A stretch of DNA of 64,000 nucleotides from positions 190,300,423 through 190,364,422 of the forward strand of contig CM022298.1 in NCBI GenBank assembly GCA_011799875.1, written 5' to 3'. The stretch comes from Thinopyrum elongatum. Taxonomy: Eukaryota; Streptophyta; Magnoliopsida; Poales; Poaceae. How positions within the stretch are numbered: the first letter of the stretch is position 1; every line of letters starts with the position of its first letter. A model generated the notes under the pieces. The model was not told where the DNA came from. It was given only the letters and a program-made list of their open reading frames with translations, and ran no database searches. Shown here in pieces: positions 42,261 through 53,429 of the stretch. Position numbers and translations under genes: made by a program.

Positions 42261-43143
42261 TGTCGGAATCGGGGCTCCAGGGACCCAAGAAAGGTTTGAA
42301 CTCTGGGGTGTGCTCGCAGAACCTTGCTAAGCCCTACCTCACTGCTCACTATCTCATGACGATGCTCTGGCGTGCTTGAGCGAGAGGAAAGATGAACTAC
42401 ATGCACAACAGTTTACCTAGGTTCGGGCCACCTTGTGGTGTAAGACCATACTCCTGCTTTGTGGTTTGATTGCCTCGTGAGGGAGGATGAGAGTGTGTGT
42501 ACAAGGAGTACAACTATCGTTGTGGATTGCCTATACTTATACAACCCTTAGTCCTCTTCCCCCGAAAACAGAAGGCGGGAAGGGTTGCCACAATGGCCAA
42601 TTTTGAAGGGGGACAGGAATACAACTTATCCTAACTAAAGGTGGTCTTCTCCTGCCAAAGCTCCCTGCCATGATGTGCCGGTGGGCTCAGTGATGACCTT
42701 CGTCCTGGCGAGCCCACTGTCCTGGTCTTCTTGCACCAAAGTGGTAACCTTTGGGGATTGCTTCAGGAACCGACGCGCCGTCTATGCTCCCTTAGCATGA
42801 AAGAGGAAAGCGTCCACATCCGTGCATGTTGGCACCCCTGGCTCCGCTCGTCGCCACACGTGTCACCCACGTGGAGACGCAGGGCCGCATGACTCCTCCG
42901 TCTGATCCTCGACCTGCATGCCTCCGCGAGGGGCCTCGGGATGCTACCTTGGGAAGCCGCCTCATGAGAGGGCCTCGCGAGGCCGTCGATGATGCTTGAT
43001 GATGCGCGCCTCGCGAGGAGGGGTTCCTCATGACGGCCTTGCACATGAAGTCCAAAGGTGGGTCAGCATGGGCCTTCCGTTGGCGCTGCGCCCTGGGCCG
43101 CAGGCAGACGGGCCTGGGTACCCCTAGTCTCATGGGCCCGACA
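42261..43143 (-). mobile_element. Gypsy-C 5' LTR
   Basis: Plus-strand ends are TGTCGGAATCGGGG and CATGGGCCCGACA, an inverted TGTCGG/CCGACA pair. A minus-strand TATA-like TGTATAAGTATAGG lies at 42,530-42,543. GATAC (43,144-43,148) would be the target duplication, but its partner is not in view. Confidence 0.83.
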
Positions 43144-43148
43144 GATAC

Positions 43149-44251
43149 GGATGCACATTGGGTTTTGTAAAATATCACAAAGCAAACAGAACATCACATG
43201 ATAACCAAAGTTTCACTCGAATATCATTCGTGTAATCATAGGGACCGATATGGATGTCCATGGTTCCCTTATCGGTCATTGAACGAAGGGGTTTCGTTCA
43301 TGACTATGATTTACCGAACCTATGGGATTACAAGCTTAAGGTAATCATGGTATGATGAGTGTTATTGGTACGAGAGTAATGAGAATATATTTCTGGAATT
43401 GTTTCATTAATATCCGGAATAGGTCCGAGAGGTTCCGGAAGCGTTTCGCGGTCAACCGGAAGGGTTTCTGTGAATATCGGGTAATACCGGGTATTAGCGA
43501 TTAATTATATATAGGTGGAAAATATTTTCGGGAATGATAAATTATATATATAATGCTCTGAAAATGTTTAGAACATTTTATATTTAATTTAAATATCAAC
43601 GGGCCTAAAAAGGCAAATGGTGGAAGGCAACTTGGGCCAAAAAGGCCTAAGTGGGTAAGTGCCTCCCTTCCCTAAGGAAGGGGGCCGAATTGGGGAAGGA
43701 GGGAGTCAAACTCCTCCTCCCCTTAGATGGCGCACCAAGTGGGACTCCTTCCCCTTGGTGGCAGCCCTCCCTCTCCCCTCCAACCTATATATACTAGGGG
43801 ATTTTGCTCTTTTGAGATACAAGTTTTGGAGCCTCGTCTAGTTGATCTAGTTATAGTTCTTGTTGGTCCTAGTTGACTAATTAGAGATAGCCCTAGCCAC
43901 CTCTAATCCTCATAATTAGAAGCCCCGAGTGGTTCTAATCTCCTCCCTCTAATTCTCCGGCGACGATTAGCTCTGGACGGTGAATTGTTCCTAGATGGTG
44001 AAGACCGTACACTTTCAACCAAGTAGAGACGTCGTGCTTTCAGTGTTTAGTTCGAGGGATTGTTCGAGGGTGGTTAGCGGGATCTTCATCAATGTTCGAG
44101 GGACTCCAAGTACGATCTACACCGACTCGTCTACTTCCACTGCACTCCCGGAGTCGGTAACGGTCGTTGATCCAAACCCTATATACATCTTCGTATTGTT
44201 CCTGGGTGATCGTAAGGCGAATTTTTTTGTTTTCTACTACATTTCCCAACA
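43149..44251 (+). mobile_element. Remnant of an older LTR (R/U5 side), family not recognised
   Basis: It has a plus-strand TATA box (CCTATATATACTAGG, 43,784-43,798) after a GC-rich purine/pyrimidine segment. A U5-like tail ends TTCTACTACATTTCCCAACA at 44,251. No gene is visible. The matching start TGTTGGG was not found, so the left part was probably displaced by Gypsy-C. No primer site follows, which suggests a solo LTR. Confidence 0.55.
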
Positions 44252-44334
44252 GGTGGCCCATGGCCCAGGATCTTCTAGGCCAAATCGTCATGGCCCATGG
44301 ACTTAATCTGGGCCAACCGTATACTTGGGCCTAC
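44252..44334. other. Short old sequence between LTR remnant and solo LTR
   Basis: GGCCCATGG occurs twice. It is the left flank of the solo LTR, which ends in CCCAT (44,335-44,339). It is continuous with 52,521 onward once the solo LTR is removed. Confidence 0.5.
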
Positions 44335-44355
44335 CCCATTGTCGGTGTAGTGAAC

Positions 44356-45935
44356 TGATGGCTCGTATCCGCGTCAGTGTTTCCCCGAAGAGGAAGGGAT
44401 GATGCAGTACAGCTTCAGTAGGTATTTCCCTCAGTTATGAAACCAAGGTTATCGAACCAGTAGGAGAACCAAGAAACACTATGTAAATGGTACCTGCACA
44501 CAAAGAACGAATACTTGCAACCCGACGTGTAAGAGGGGTTGTCAATCCTTCTCGGGCAAAAGATAGATTGGTTTGTATGATTTTGGATAAATAGATCTCG
44601 CAATAAAACAGAATAAAATAAATAAACAAAAAGTGCAGCAAGGAATTTTTGGGTTTTTAGAATAATAGATCTGAAAACAAAAGCAAATAAAAATAGATCT
44701 CAAAGCAAATATGATAAAGAATAGACCCGGGGGCCGTAGATTTCACTGGTGGCTTCTCTCGAGAAAAATTGCATACGGCGGGTAAACAAATTACTGTTGG
44801 GCAATTGATAGAACTTCAAATAATTATGACGATATCCAGGCAATGATCATTATATAGGCATCACGTCCACGTTTAGTAGACCGACTCCTGCCTGCATCTA
44901 CTACTATTACTCCACACATCGACCTCTATCTAGCATGCATCTAGTGTATTAAATTTGAAAAAATGGAGTAATGCAATAAGAACGATGACATGATGTAGAC
45001 AAGATCTATTCATGTAGGAATAGACCCCATCTTGTTATCCTTAATAGCAACGATCAATACGTATCTTGCTGCCCCTTCTGTCACTGGGAAAGAACACCGC
45101 ACGACCGAACCCATCACAAAGCACCTCTTCCCATGGCAAGAAAAATCGATCTAGTTGGCCTAACTAAACCAAAGATTCGAAGAAGAAATACGAGGCTATA
45201 AGTAATCATGCATATAAGAGATCAAAGAAACTCAAATACCTTTCATGGATAAATAGATCTGATCATAAACTCAAAGTTCATCGGATCCCAACAAACACAC
45301 CGCAAAAAGAGTTACATCAAATAGATCTTCAAGAGACCATTGTATTGAGAATCAAAAGAGAGAGAGAGAGGAAGCCATCTAGCTACGAACTACAGACACG
45401 TAGGTCTACAATGAAGTACTCTCGCATCATCGGGGAGGCACCAATGAGGATGATGAACCCCTCCGTGATGGTGTCTAGATTGGATCTGGTGGTTCTGGAA
45501 CTTGCGGTGGCTGGAATTGTGTTTCGTCGACTCCCCTAGGGTTTTTGGATTTTTGGGGTATTTATAGAGAAAAGAGGTGGTGCAGGAGACGGCCGAGGTG
45601 GGCACAACCCACCTGGGCGTGCCTGGGCCCCCAGGCGCGCCCAGGTGGGTTGTGCTCCCCTCAGAGCCCCCCTCTGGTACTTCTTTGGCCCAACAGGTGT
45701 CTTCTGGTCTAGAAAAAATCTCCAAAAAGTTTCGCAGCGTTTGGACTCCGTTTGGTATTGATTTTATGTGAAGTAAAAAACAAGCAAAAAACAGCAACTG
45801 GCACTATGCACTATGTCAATAGGTTAGTCCCAAAAAATGATATAAATTTGCTATAAAATGATTGTAAAACATCCGAGGATGATAATATAACAGCATGGAA
45901 CAAGCAAAAATTATAGATACGTTGGAGACGTATCA
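44356..45935 (-). mobile_element. Gypsy-D 3' LTR
   Basis: On minus it starts TGATACGTCTCCAACGTATC, right after the polypurine tract. It aligns throughout with 50,060-51,636, with scattered substitutions and small gaps. TATA box on minus: CTATAAATACC at about 45,556-45,566. Confidence 0.9.
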
Positions 45936-45951
45936 GCATCCCCAAGCTTAA
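45936..45951 (-). other. Gypsy-D polypurine tract
   Basis: TTAAGCTTGGGGATGC on minus immediately precedes the 3' LTR. Similar AAGCTTGTGGATGCC and AAGCTTGAGGATGCC strings occur inside the element at 47,697-47,715 and 47,755-47,775. Confidence 0.75.
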
Positions 45952-48481
45952 TTCCTACTCGTCCTCGAGTAGGTAAATGATAAAAACAAAATTTTTGATG
46001 TGGAATGCTGCCTAACATGTTCATCACATATTCTTTTCTTTTGTAGCATGGACATTTGGACTTTTATATGGTTCAAAGCAATAGTCTAGTTTTGACATGA
46101 AGATTTCAATACTCAAGCATATAAACAAGCAACCATGTCTTTCAAAATATCAACACTAAAGCAAGTTATCCCTAGCCCATCATGCTCAATCATTGATCCA
46201 TTCATGAAACACACTCGCATATTAGCTACACCCAATGCTCAAGTACGATCATAGTGCCCCCTAGTGGGTGCTTTATAAGAGAAGATGGAGACTCAAATAA
46301 AAATAAAAATTTCATAAAGTAAATAGAAAGGCCCTTCGTAGAGGGAAGTAGGGATTTGTAGAGGTGCCAGAGCTCAAAGCAAAAAATAGAGATAAAACAT
46401 TTTGGGTGGCATGCTTTTCCTGTCAACAAAAATGATCGAGTAGTTCCCAATACTTTCCATGCTAGATATATCATAGGCGGTTCCCAAACAGAAAATAAAG
46501 TTTATTCCTTTCTCCACCATAATTTCACATTCCACGGCTAGCCGTATCCACGGGGGCCGTCCATACGAACACTCTCCAAGGAATTTATTATTTGAAAACA
46601 TAAAGTAAATTCATTTTCCATTTCAGGACTGGGCATCCATATTACCTTTGCCGTACTCTCGTGCAATGACAAGTGAATAAACACTCATATTGAGAATAAC
46701 ACATCTAGCATGGAAAAATATCAGCCACCCCCTACCGTTTCATGAGCGGTATGAGCACACAAAAAGGAAAATTATTTTGAAAATTAGAGATGGCACATAC
46801 AAATTTGCTTAGAACGACAAGGAAATACCGCATATAGGTAGGTGTAGTGGACTCATGTGGCAAAACTGTGTTTAAGGATTTTGGATGCAGAAGTAGTGTT
46901 CCTACTTAGTATAAGTGAAGGCTAGCAAAAAGATTGAGAAGCATCCAACCAAGAAACGAAAAATCACATAAGCGAGCATTAAGCATAACTAACACCAAAT
47001 AATGCACCACAAGGAGGATGTAATTTCATTGCATAACTATTGACTTTCGTGCTTGCATAGGGAATCACAAACCTTAACACCAATATTCTTACTAAAGCAT
47101 AATTACTTACAAACATGACTCACATATCATTATCATCATATCGCAAAATAATTGCAAAGAATCAAGTTTATTTTGTCCAATGATCTTCATGAAAGTTTTT
47201 ATTATATCCCTCTTGAATATCTATCATTTTGGGACTAGTTTCATATATTGCAATTTCTTTTGGCAAGCTCAAACAAATTTAAGTGAAGAACATGAGCATA
47301 AAAGTTTTCATGTCTCGAAATAATATAAGTGAAGCATGAGAGAATTTCTTCAAAATTACTAACTCTCAAATAAATCTAAGTGAAGCATGAGAGCATTTCT
47401 TCAAAAATATTAAAGCACACCATGCTAAAAAAGGTATAAGTGAAGCACTAGAGCAATTCCATAGCACAAAAAATTTAAGTGAAGCATAAAGAGCAATTCT
47501 AACAAATCATAGCATAATTTTGGCTCTCTCAAATAGAAGTGTCCAGAAAGGATACTTGTGACAAAATAAAAAGTAAAATAAGCAAAGACTCATATAATAC
47601 AAGACGCTCCAAGCAAAACTCATGATATGTGACGAATAAAAATATAGTTCCAAGTAAAATACCGATGATCGTTAGAAGAAAGAGGGGACGCCACTCGGGG
47701 CATCCACAAGCTTAGTTGCTTGTTTCTCCTTGAATATTACCTTGGGGTGCCATGGGCATCCTCAAGCTTAGGCTCTTCTTACTCATTATTCCTTCATGCA
47801 TCGTGATCTCACCCAAAACTTGAAAACTTCAATCACACAAAAGTTAACAAAACCTTCGTGAGATCCGTTAGTATAAGAAAACCAATCTTTACTTTAAGTA
47901 CTATAGAAAACACATTCAAATTTTGTTATTGCATTATATATACTGTATTCTAACTTTGCCATGGCTTATACCCCCCGATACAAACCATAGAATCATCAAA
48001 ATAAGCACACAATGCAAAGAAAACATAATCTGTCAAAAACAGAACAGTTTGTAAAGATGCGAATTGTTCTCATACTTCTGTAACTACAAAACTTCTGAAA
48101 TATAAGGAAATACAGGAGATTTTCAAATCAATCTTTCATAAAAAATTCAGAATTGTTCGTCGCTTGTGTAAATCTAGACAATTATTTTACTGGACACAGA
48201 AGTTTCTGTTTTTCAACAGCATGAAATCAACTATCACCAAAGCTATCCCAAAGGCTTTACTTGGCACAAACACTAATTTAAACATGAAAAACACAATCAT
48301 AACAGAGGCATAATTGTGCAAACACTAAAGAACAGAAATAAAAATAAAAAATATTTTTTATTCATTGGGTTTCCTCCCAACAAGCGCCATCGTTTTATGC
48401 CCCTAGCTAGGCATAATATTTTATTGATGCTCACATAAAAGATAATAATTGAAACACAAAGAGAGCATCATGAAACATGTC
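45952..48481. other. Gypsy-D internal non-coding region
   Basis: About 2.5 kb of AT-rich DNA without a long open frame. It includes the repeats at 47,270-47,510 and internal polypurine-like strings. Short open frames near 46,226-46,601 have no family features. Confidence 0.7.
47270..47510. repeat. Short tandem repeats in Gypsy-D
   Basis: Units of about 50-60 bases built on TAAGTGAAGCATGAGAGCA and TTTCTTCAAAA occur about five times (near 47,280, 47,325, 47,380, 47,430 and 47,470), with decay. Confidence 0.75.
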
Positions 48482-49804
48482 TCATACACATTTAAGTCTA
48501 ACTCTCTTCCTATGCATAGGCATTTTATAAGCAAACAAATTATCAAGACAAGAAATATATAGCATATGCAAGGAAGAAGAAAGAAACAATAGCAATCTCA
48601 ACATAACGAGAGGTAAATTAGTAACATGAAAATTTTTGCAACCATATTTTCCTCTCTCATAATAATTACATGTAGGATCATAATCAAATTCAACAATATA
48701 GCTATCATATAAAATTTTCACTTCATGATCTACATGCATAAAAGTCTAATAATCTTCCAAGATAGTGGGATTAACATCAACTAAAGTCATGATCTCTCCG
48801 AACCCACTTTTATCAATAATTTCATAAGATTGAAGACTCTCCAAATATGTGGGATTCTTTTTACCTAAAGTTGACACTCTTCCAAACCCACTTTCAATAC
48901 TATTGCAAACATTATTATCAATAGCATATTTATCATGAGGCATAAATAAATTTTCAAAATTATAAGAAACATTATCACCCCTATCATGATCATTGCAATA
49001 AGTAGTAGACATAACAAAATCATCATCCCCAAGCTTGTAGATTTTTCCTATCATAGCACATCGACATTCATATAATTTATAAAACATCATTGCAATCATT
49101 TTGATTTAAGGAACTATCAAGTATGGTGCAATAGCAATAATTTCATGTTTATCATAAGGAACTATAGCAAGTTCATCTCCATAGGCATCATTAATATTGG
49201 CATCATGGCCATAAGAATAGCAAACATCATGTTCATCAAGGGGGGGGGGCATTTCAATTAAATCAACGTAATCACAATTATCTATAGATTCATGCATATC
49301 ATTATTTTCTTCCAAAGCAGCAGACATTCTCTAAATAAATTCTTTAACATAGGCATTATGAGCATAGTTTTCATAGCAATATTTAAGAATGTCAAAATTT
49401 TCAGATTTGTAGAGAGTAATATCATACTTTTCAATCAAAGAAGCAACTTCATAAGCACCCTTAAAAACAACAAATTCTTTAATTTGTTCGATATCATAGT
49501 AACTATAAACACCCTTTTCATAAGAAGATAAGATTTCATTATCATTAAACTCACATATATAGGGAAGGTGTTTTTTAGTGTTCTTAGAGCAACAAGTAAA
49601 ATCGCAAATTTCACAAAGATTCCAAGCATAACAAAGCAAACAATTTATTTGATTCCATAAGAGTCTCCCTTTTTGAGACAAACGGTGACGCACAAAATGA
49701 GCATGCTCATCTAATGATTTTCCCTCAACTAAACTAGTTGGGGTTTCAGCACGAGCACATATGGATCGAATATGATCCAAGTAGAAAACTTTAAGTGGAT
49801 CCAT
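48482..49804 (-). pseudogene. Gypsy-D decayed frame of about 440 codons, family not assigned
   Basis: One minus-strand frame runs from ATG 49,804 (MDPLKVFYLDHIRSIC) to 48,482. It is interrupted only by three in-frame stops: TAG at 49,331, TAA at 49,106 and TAG at 48,746, with no frameshift. The first 157 residues include a Cys-rich stretch (CLLCYAWNLCEICDFTCC). A repeated motif of type SGFG.V.TLGKKNPT / SGFGEIMTLVDVNPT follows, and the C-terminal part has a hydrophobic segment (LVMLRLLLFLSSSLHML). I do not recognise a retrotransposon enzyme. It starts about 230 bases inside the primer site, the position of gag. A relic of a similar frame is at 52,885-53,045. Confidence 0.7.
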
Positions 49805-50030
49805 ATCAATAAAGTTTTAGCAAGCAAAGATGCAAGCAAATAGAAGACACATGGCATCACAAGCAAATAAAAGATCGAACGAGAAAATGGCGAACGAGAA
49901 AAAAGAGGTGAATAAAAAGGCAATTTTTTGTGAAGTGGGGGAGATGAAAATGAGAGGCAAATGGCAAATAATGTAAAGTGCGAGGAGATGAGATTTGTGA
50001 TTAGGAACCTGATAGATGTTGATGATGTCT

Positions 50031-50047
50031 CCCAGGCAACAACGCCA
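50031..50047 (-). other. Gypsy-D primer-binding site
   Basis: On minus TGGCGTTGTTGCCTGGG, 12 bases inside the 5' LTR. It resembles the TGGCGCCGTTGCCGGGG primer site common in Triticeae Gypsy elements, with changes. Confidence 0.65.
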
Positions 50048-50059
50048 GAAATCCTTTCT

Positions 50060-51636
50060 TGATGGCTCGTATCTGCGTCAGTATTTCCCCGAAGAGGAAG
50101 GGATGATGCAGTACAGCTTCGGTAGGTGTTTCCCTCAGTTATGAAACCAAGGTTATCGAACCAGTAGGAGAACCAACCAACACTATGTAAACAGTACCTG
50201 CACACAAAGAACAAATACTTGCAACCCGACACGTAAGAGGGGTTGTCAATCCCTCTCGGGTAAAAGATAGATTGGTTTGTATGATTTTGGATAAATAGAT
50301 CTCGCAATAAAACAAAATAAAGAAAGAAAGAAAAAGTGCAGCAAGGTAGTTTTGGGTTTTCAGAATAATAGATCTGAAAACAAAAGCAAATAAAAATAGA
50401 TCTCAAAGCAAATATGATAAAGAATAGACCCGGGGGCCGTAGATTTCACTAGTGGCTTCTCTCGAGAAAAATAGCATACGGCGGGTAAACAAATTACTGT
50501 TGGGCAATTGATAGAACTTCAAATAATTATGACGATATCCAGGCAATGATCATTATATCGGCATCACGTCCAAGATTAGTAGACCGACTCCTGCCTGCAT
50601 ATACTACTATTACTCCACACATCGACCGCTATCCGACATGCATCTAGTGTATTAAATTCATGGAAAAATGGAGTAATGCAATAAGAATGATGACATGATG
50701 TAGACAAGATCTATTCATGTAGGAATAGCCCCATCTTGTTATCCTTAATAGCAACGATCAATACGTGTCTTGCTGCCCCTTCTGTCACTGGGAAAGAACA
50801 CCGCACGACCGAACCAATCACAAAGCACCCCTTCCCATGGCAAGAAAAATCTATCTAGTTGGCGTAACTAAACCAAAGATTCGAAGAAGAAATACGAGGC
50901 TATAAGTAATCATGCATATAAGAGATCAAAGAAACTCAAATAACTTTCATGGATACATAGATCTGATCATAAACTCAAATTTCATCGGATCCCAACAAAC
51001 ACACCGCAAAAAGAGTTACATCAAATAGATCTCCAAGAGACCATTGTATTGAGAATCAAAAGAGAGAGAGAGGAAGCCATCTAGCTACAAACTACGAACT
51101 CGTAGGTCTACAATGAACTACTCACGCATCATCGGAGAGGCACCAATGAGGATGATGAACCCCTCCGTGATGGTGTCTAGATTGGATTTGGTGGTTCTGG
51201 AACTTGCGGTGGCTAGAATTGTGTTTCGTCGACTCCCCTAGGGTTTTTGGATTTTCGGGGTATTTATAGAGCAAAGAGGCGGTGCGGGAGGCGGCCGAGG
51301 TGGGCACAACCCACCAGGGTGCGCCTGGGCTCCCAGGCGCGCCCAGGTGGGTTGTGCTCCCCTCGGAGCCCCCCTCTGGTACTTCTTTGGCCCAACAGGT
51401 GTCTTCTGGTCCAGAAAAAATCTCCAAAAAGTTTCATTGCGTTTGGACTCCGTTTGGTGTTGATTTTCTGTGAAGGAAAAACAAGCAAAAAACAGCAGCT
51501 GGCACTGGGCACTATGTCAATAGGTTAGTCCCAAAAAATGATATAAAGTTGCTATAAAATGATTGTAAAACATCCGAGAATGATAATATAACATCATGGA
51601 ACAAGCAATAATTATAGATATGTTGGAGACGTATCA
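50060..51636 (-). mobile_element. Gypsy-D 5' LTR
   Basis: It matches the left LTR end to end. The minus TATA box CTATAAATACC lies at about 51,259-51,269. It is followed by TGAAC, the target duplication. Confidence 0.9.
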
Positions 51637-52520
51637 TGAACAATGGGTGTCCATACCCCTAACCATGCACCGGCAAGTTGCAGCTTCCATGCCAGAAAGG
51701 ACATGGCTAAAGGGAAGTCCACCACAAGACATTCAAGACATGGTGAATAAACACTGTGAAGAAGGCCTCGAGGTAGGCCATCGAGAAGTACTATGATCAC
51801 ATCAACATCAAGATTAGGATTACCTCGAAGAAGGCCTTCCCGGGAACGAGTCTTCCACGTCATCGGCAAGGACAAAGCCGGCAAGCCAAGCTCCATGCCA
51901 CTCCACCCACATCCATCGCTGACAGGTGGTGGGCGCGCAGAGATTTGCCTAGATGTGCCGGACACGCGAGTGGTTAGGTAGAAGCTACCGGGCCACACGG
52001 AGGGCCACCGCCAGAAGATTACCTTTAATGACACCTGTCTGTATGCGTGTCAAGGTAATAAGAGGTAGCTGGGTTGACGATACGGGTGGACCAAGACCCC
52101 TTGCCAGCATCCGGCAGAGTTTGACACATAATGAAGCATTTAATGCTTTTATTCTATGCTGTCAGGGTTAGGTAGCCACTATTAGCATTGTAATTACCAT
52201 TTTGCCACTGTGGTGACCCCTTTCATCTATAAAAGGAGGCTCGTGGCAACCTTTACAAGGGTCGAACCCCTGCCCATTTGCAGTAGCTAGAAGCACTCCC
52301 GAGCTCCATGAGGGCAAGGTCGCGCTCTTTGTTACACATGCTTCATACACTTAATCCACCAAAGCATGAGTAGGATTTTACGCATCACTAGAGCCCGAAC
52401 TTGGGTAAAATGCCTTGTGTGCTGATCTGAGTTGACAGTTGCTCTTTGTGTGCTGCATCGCCATCATCGAACGTAAAATGGGCTTCCCGACCCTATAGAT
52501 TGTCATACGCCGACACCCAT

Positions 52521-52884
52521 ATTTATAACTCTGATAGTAGCCCTTGGGTCAATCGAGGTGTCTGATGGCTCCATATTTTACGCATCTTTAGAGCTCAGTT
52601 GTTGCACATTATCTTCGTATATCAAGTCATATCATGTTCCATTGAACCAATTACATGTCCATATGCATGATTTCCAGCTTTTACTCTTTCAACATCGAGA
52701 ATTGCATACATTTTATTATTTATTAGTTTTTATTATTTTTCTTTCTGTTTGTGTGTCTTGTAGGCGATGTCGACATCCCATGCACTTAGCACGATGAAAG
52801 GAGTTCAAACGGTGGACATCCAGACCCAGACTTAGCCATTGCGGAGTGTGAAAAAGTCATTTTCCAAAGTGCTCAAAACCAAGA
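52521..52884. other. Old sequence right of the solo LTR, no gene recognised
   Basis: AT-rich. It contains a splice-acceptor-like TGTGTGTCTTGTAG (about 52,750-52,764) before ATGTCGACATCCC. Probably the interior of an old retroelement, continuous with 44,252-44,334. Confidence 0.4.
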
Positions 52885-53045
52885 CCTAGTACCATAAATG
52901 GATCGATGTCAACTTATAATGAATCTACTATTTAAAGTGGGTTTGAAAGAGCGTCAACTTTAGGTAAAAATTGTCCCACTACTTTGGAGAATATTCAATC
53001 TTATTAATTTTTTGATAAAAGTGGGTTTGGAGAGGTCATGACTCT
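52885..53045 (+). pseudogene. Relic of a frame related to the Gypsy-D unassigned frame
   Basis: On plus, the reading SGFERASTLGKNCPTTLEN and then DKSGFGEVMTLT parallels SGFGRVSTLGKKNPTYLES and DKSGFGEIMTL in Gypsy-D. A CACTA-like terminus interrupts it at 53,046. It shows that the surrounding old element was of the same non-autonomous family, opposite in orientation to Gypsy-D. Confidence 0.6.
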
Positions 53046-53429
53046 CACTACAAAAAAATACACTTCTGTGATGATACGTGTTTGTCACAGTGGGTCACGT
53101 TTTCTGTCATGCATGTACATCCATGACGATTTTATGACAGAATCAAGATAGTCATACCTGTGCTGTCGTAGAAGTGTTCCATGACGATAAATAGCGCGTC
53201 ATGGAAGTGCTTTCGTCAAGGGTAACCGACATGTGGCATCCACCGTAACGGGTCGCCGTTAAGCTATCGGGTTCCGGTTTGAATCCGATAACCCGTTAAC
53301 AGCCCGGACCAATGGGGATTTTCCACGTGTAAAATTCTCAATGGCCAGAGGAACCACGTGTCGGCTCACCATTGGGACAGATGTCATCCACTCATTGGAC
53401 CGTAGGCGCCTATGATACGTCGACACGTC

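Larger units (their letters stand above)
37898..43143 (-). mobile_element. Gypsy-C: degraded Ty3/Gypsy element, host of Gypsy-B
   Basis: Its 5' LTR is at 42,261-43,143, with a primer site, gag and protease running left, an RT remnant near 39,316-39,560 and diverged repeats at 37,898-38,880. It continues left of Gypsy-B (8,989-9,111). No integrase and no 3' LTR are visible, so it is truncated or continues beyond Gypsy-A. It differs from Gypsy-A and -B in LTR ends (TGTCGG) and primer site (TTTGGCGTGCCAGGTAGGGG). Confidence 0.78.
44356..51636 (-). mobile_element. Gypsy-D: complete non-autonomous LTR retrotransposon (no gag-pol)
   Basis: LTRs of 1.58 kb (44,356-45,935 and 50,060-51,636) begin TGATGGCTCGTATC and end GTTGGAGACGTATCA on plus. 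A perfect target duplication TGAAC flanks it (44,351-44,355 and 51,637-51,641). The minus-strand polypurine tract lies beside the left LTR and the primer site beside the right LTR. The 4.1-kb interior is AT-rich and has no gag, protease, RT or integrase motif, only one unassigned decayed frame (48,482-49,804). The LTR type (TGATACGTCTCC on minus) and primer site resemble Sabrina-like Triticeae Gypsy elements, by inference. Confidence 0.9.
44340..52515 (+). mobile_element. Solo LTR split by Gypsy-D, with target duplication CCCAT
   Basis: The LTR starts TGTCGGTGTAGTGAAC (44,340-44,355), is interrupted by Gypsy-D, continues at 51,642 and ends TGTCATACGCCGACA at 52,515. Target duplications CCCAT (44,335-44,339 and 52,516-52,520) match exactly. 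Without the insertion it is about 890 bp. A plus TATA box (CTATAAAAGG, 52,227-52,236) lies in the right part. No primer site or polypurine tract adjoins, so it is a solo LTR, probably Gypsy by its end motif. Confidence 0.88.

Noticed and set aside
49240..49252. Run of G in the Gypsy-D frame as a possible frameshift site
   Set aside because: The frame stays in phase on both sides of the run (MPPPLDEHD reading), so it is just coding homopolymer.
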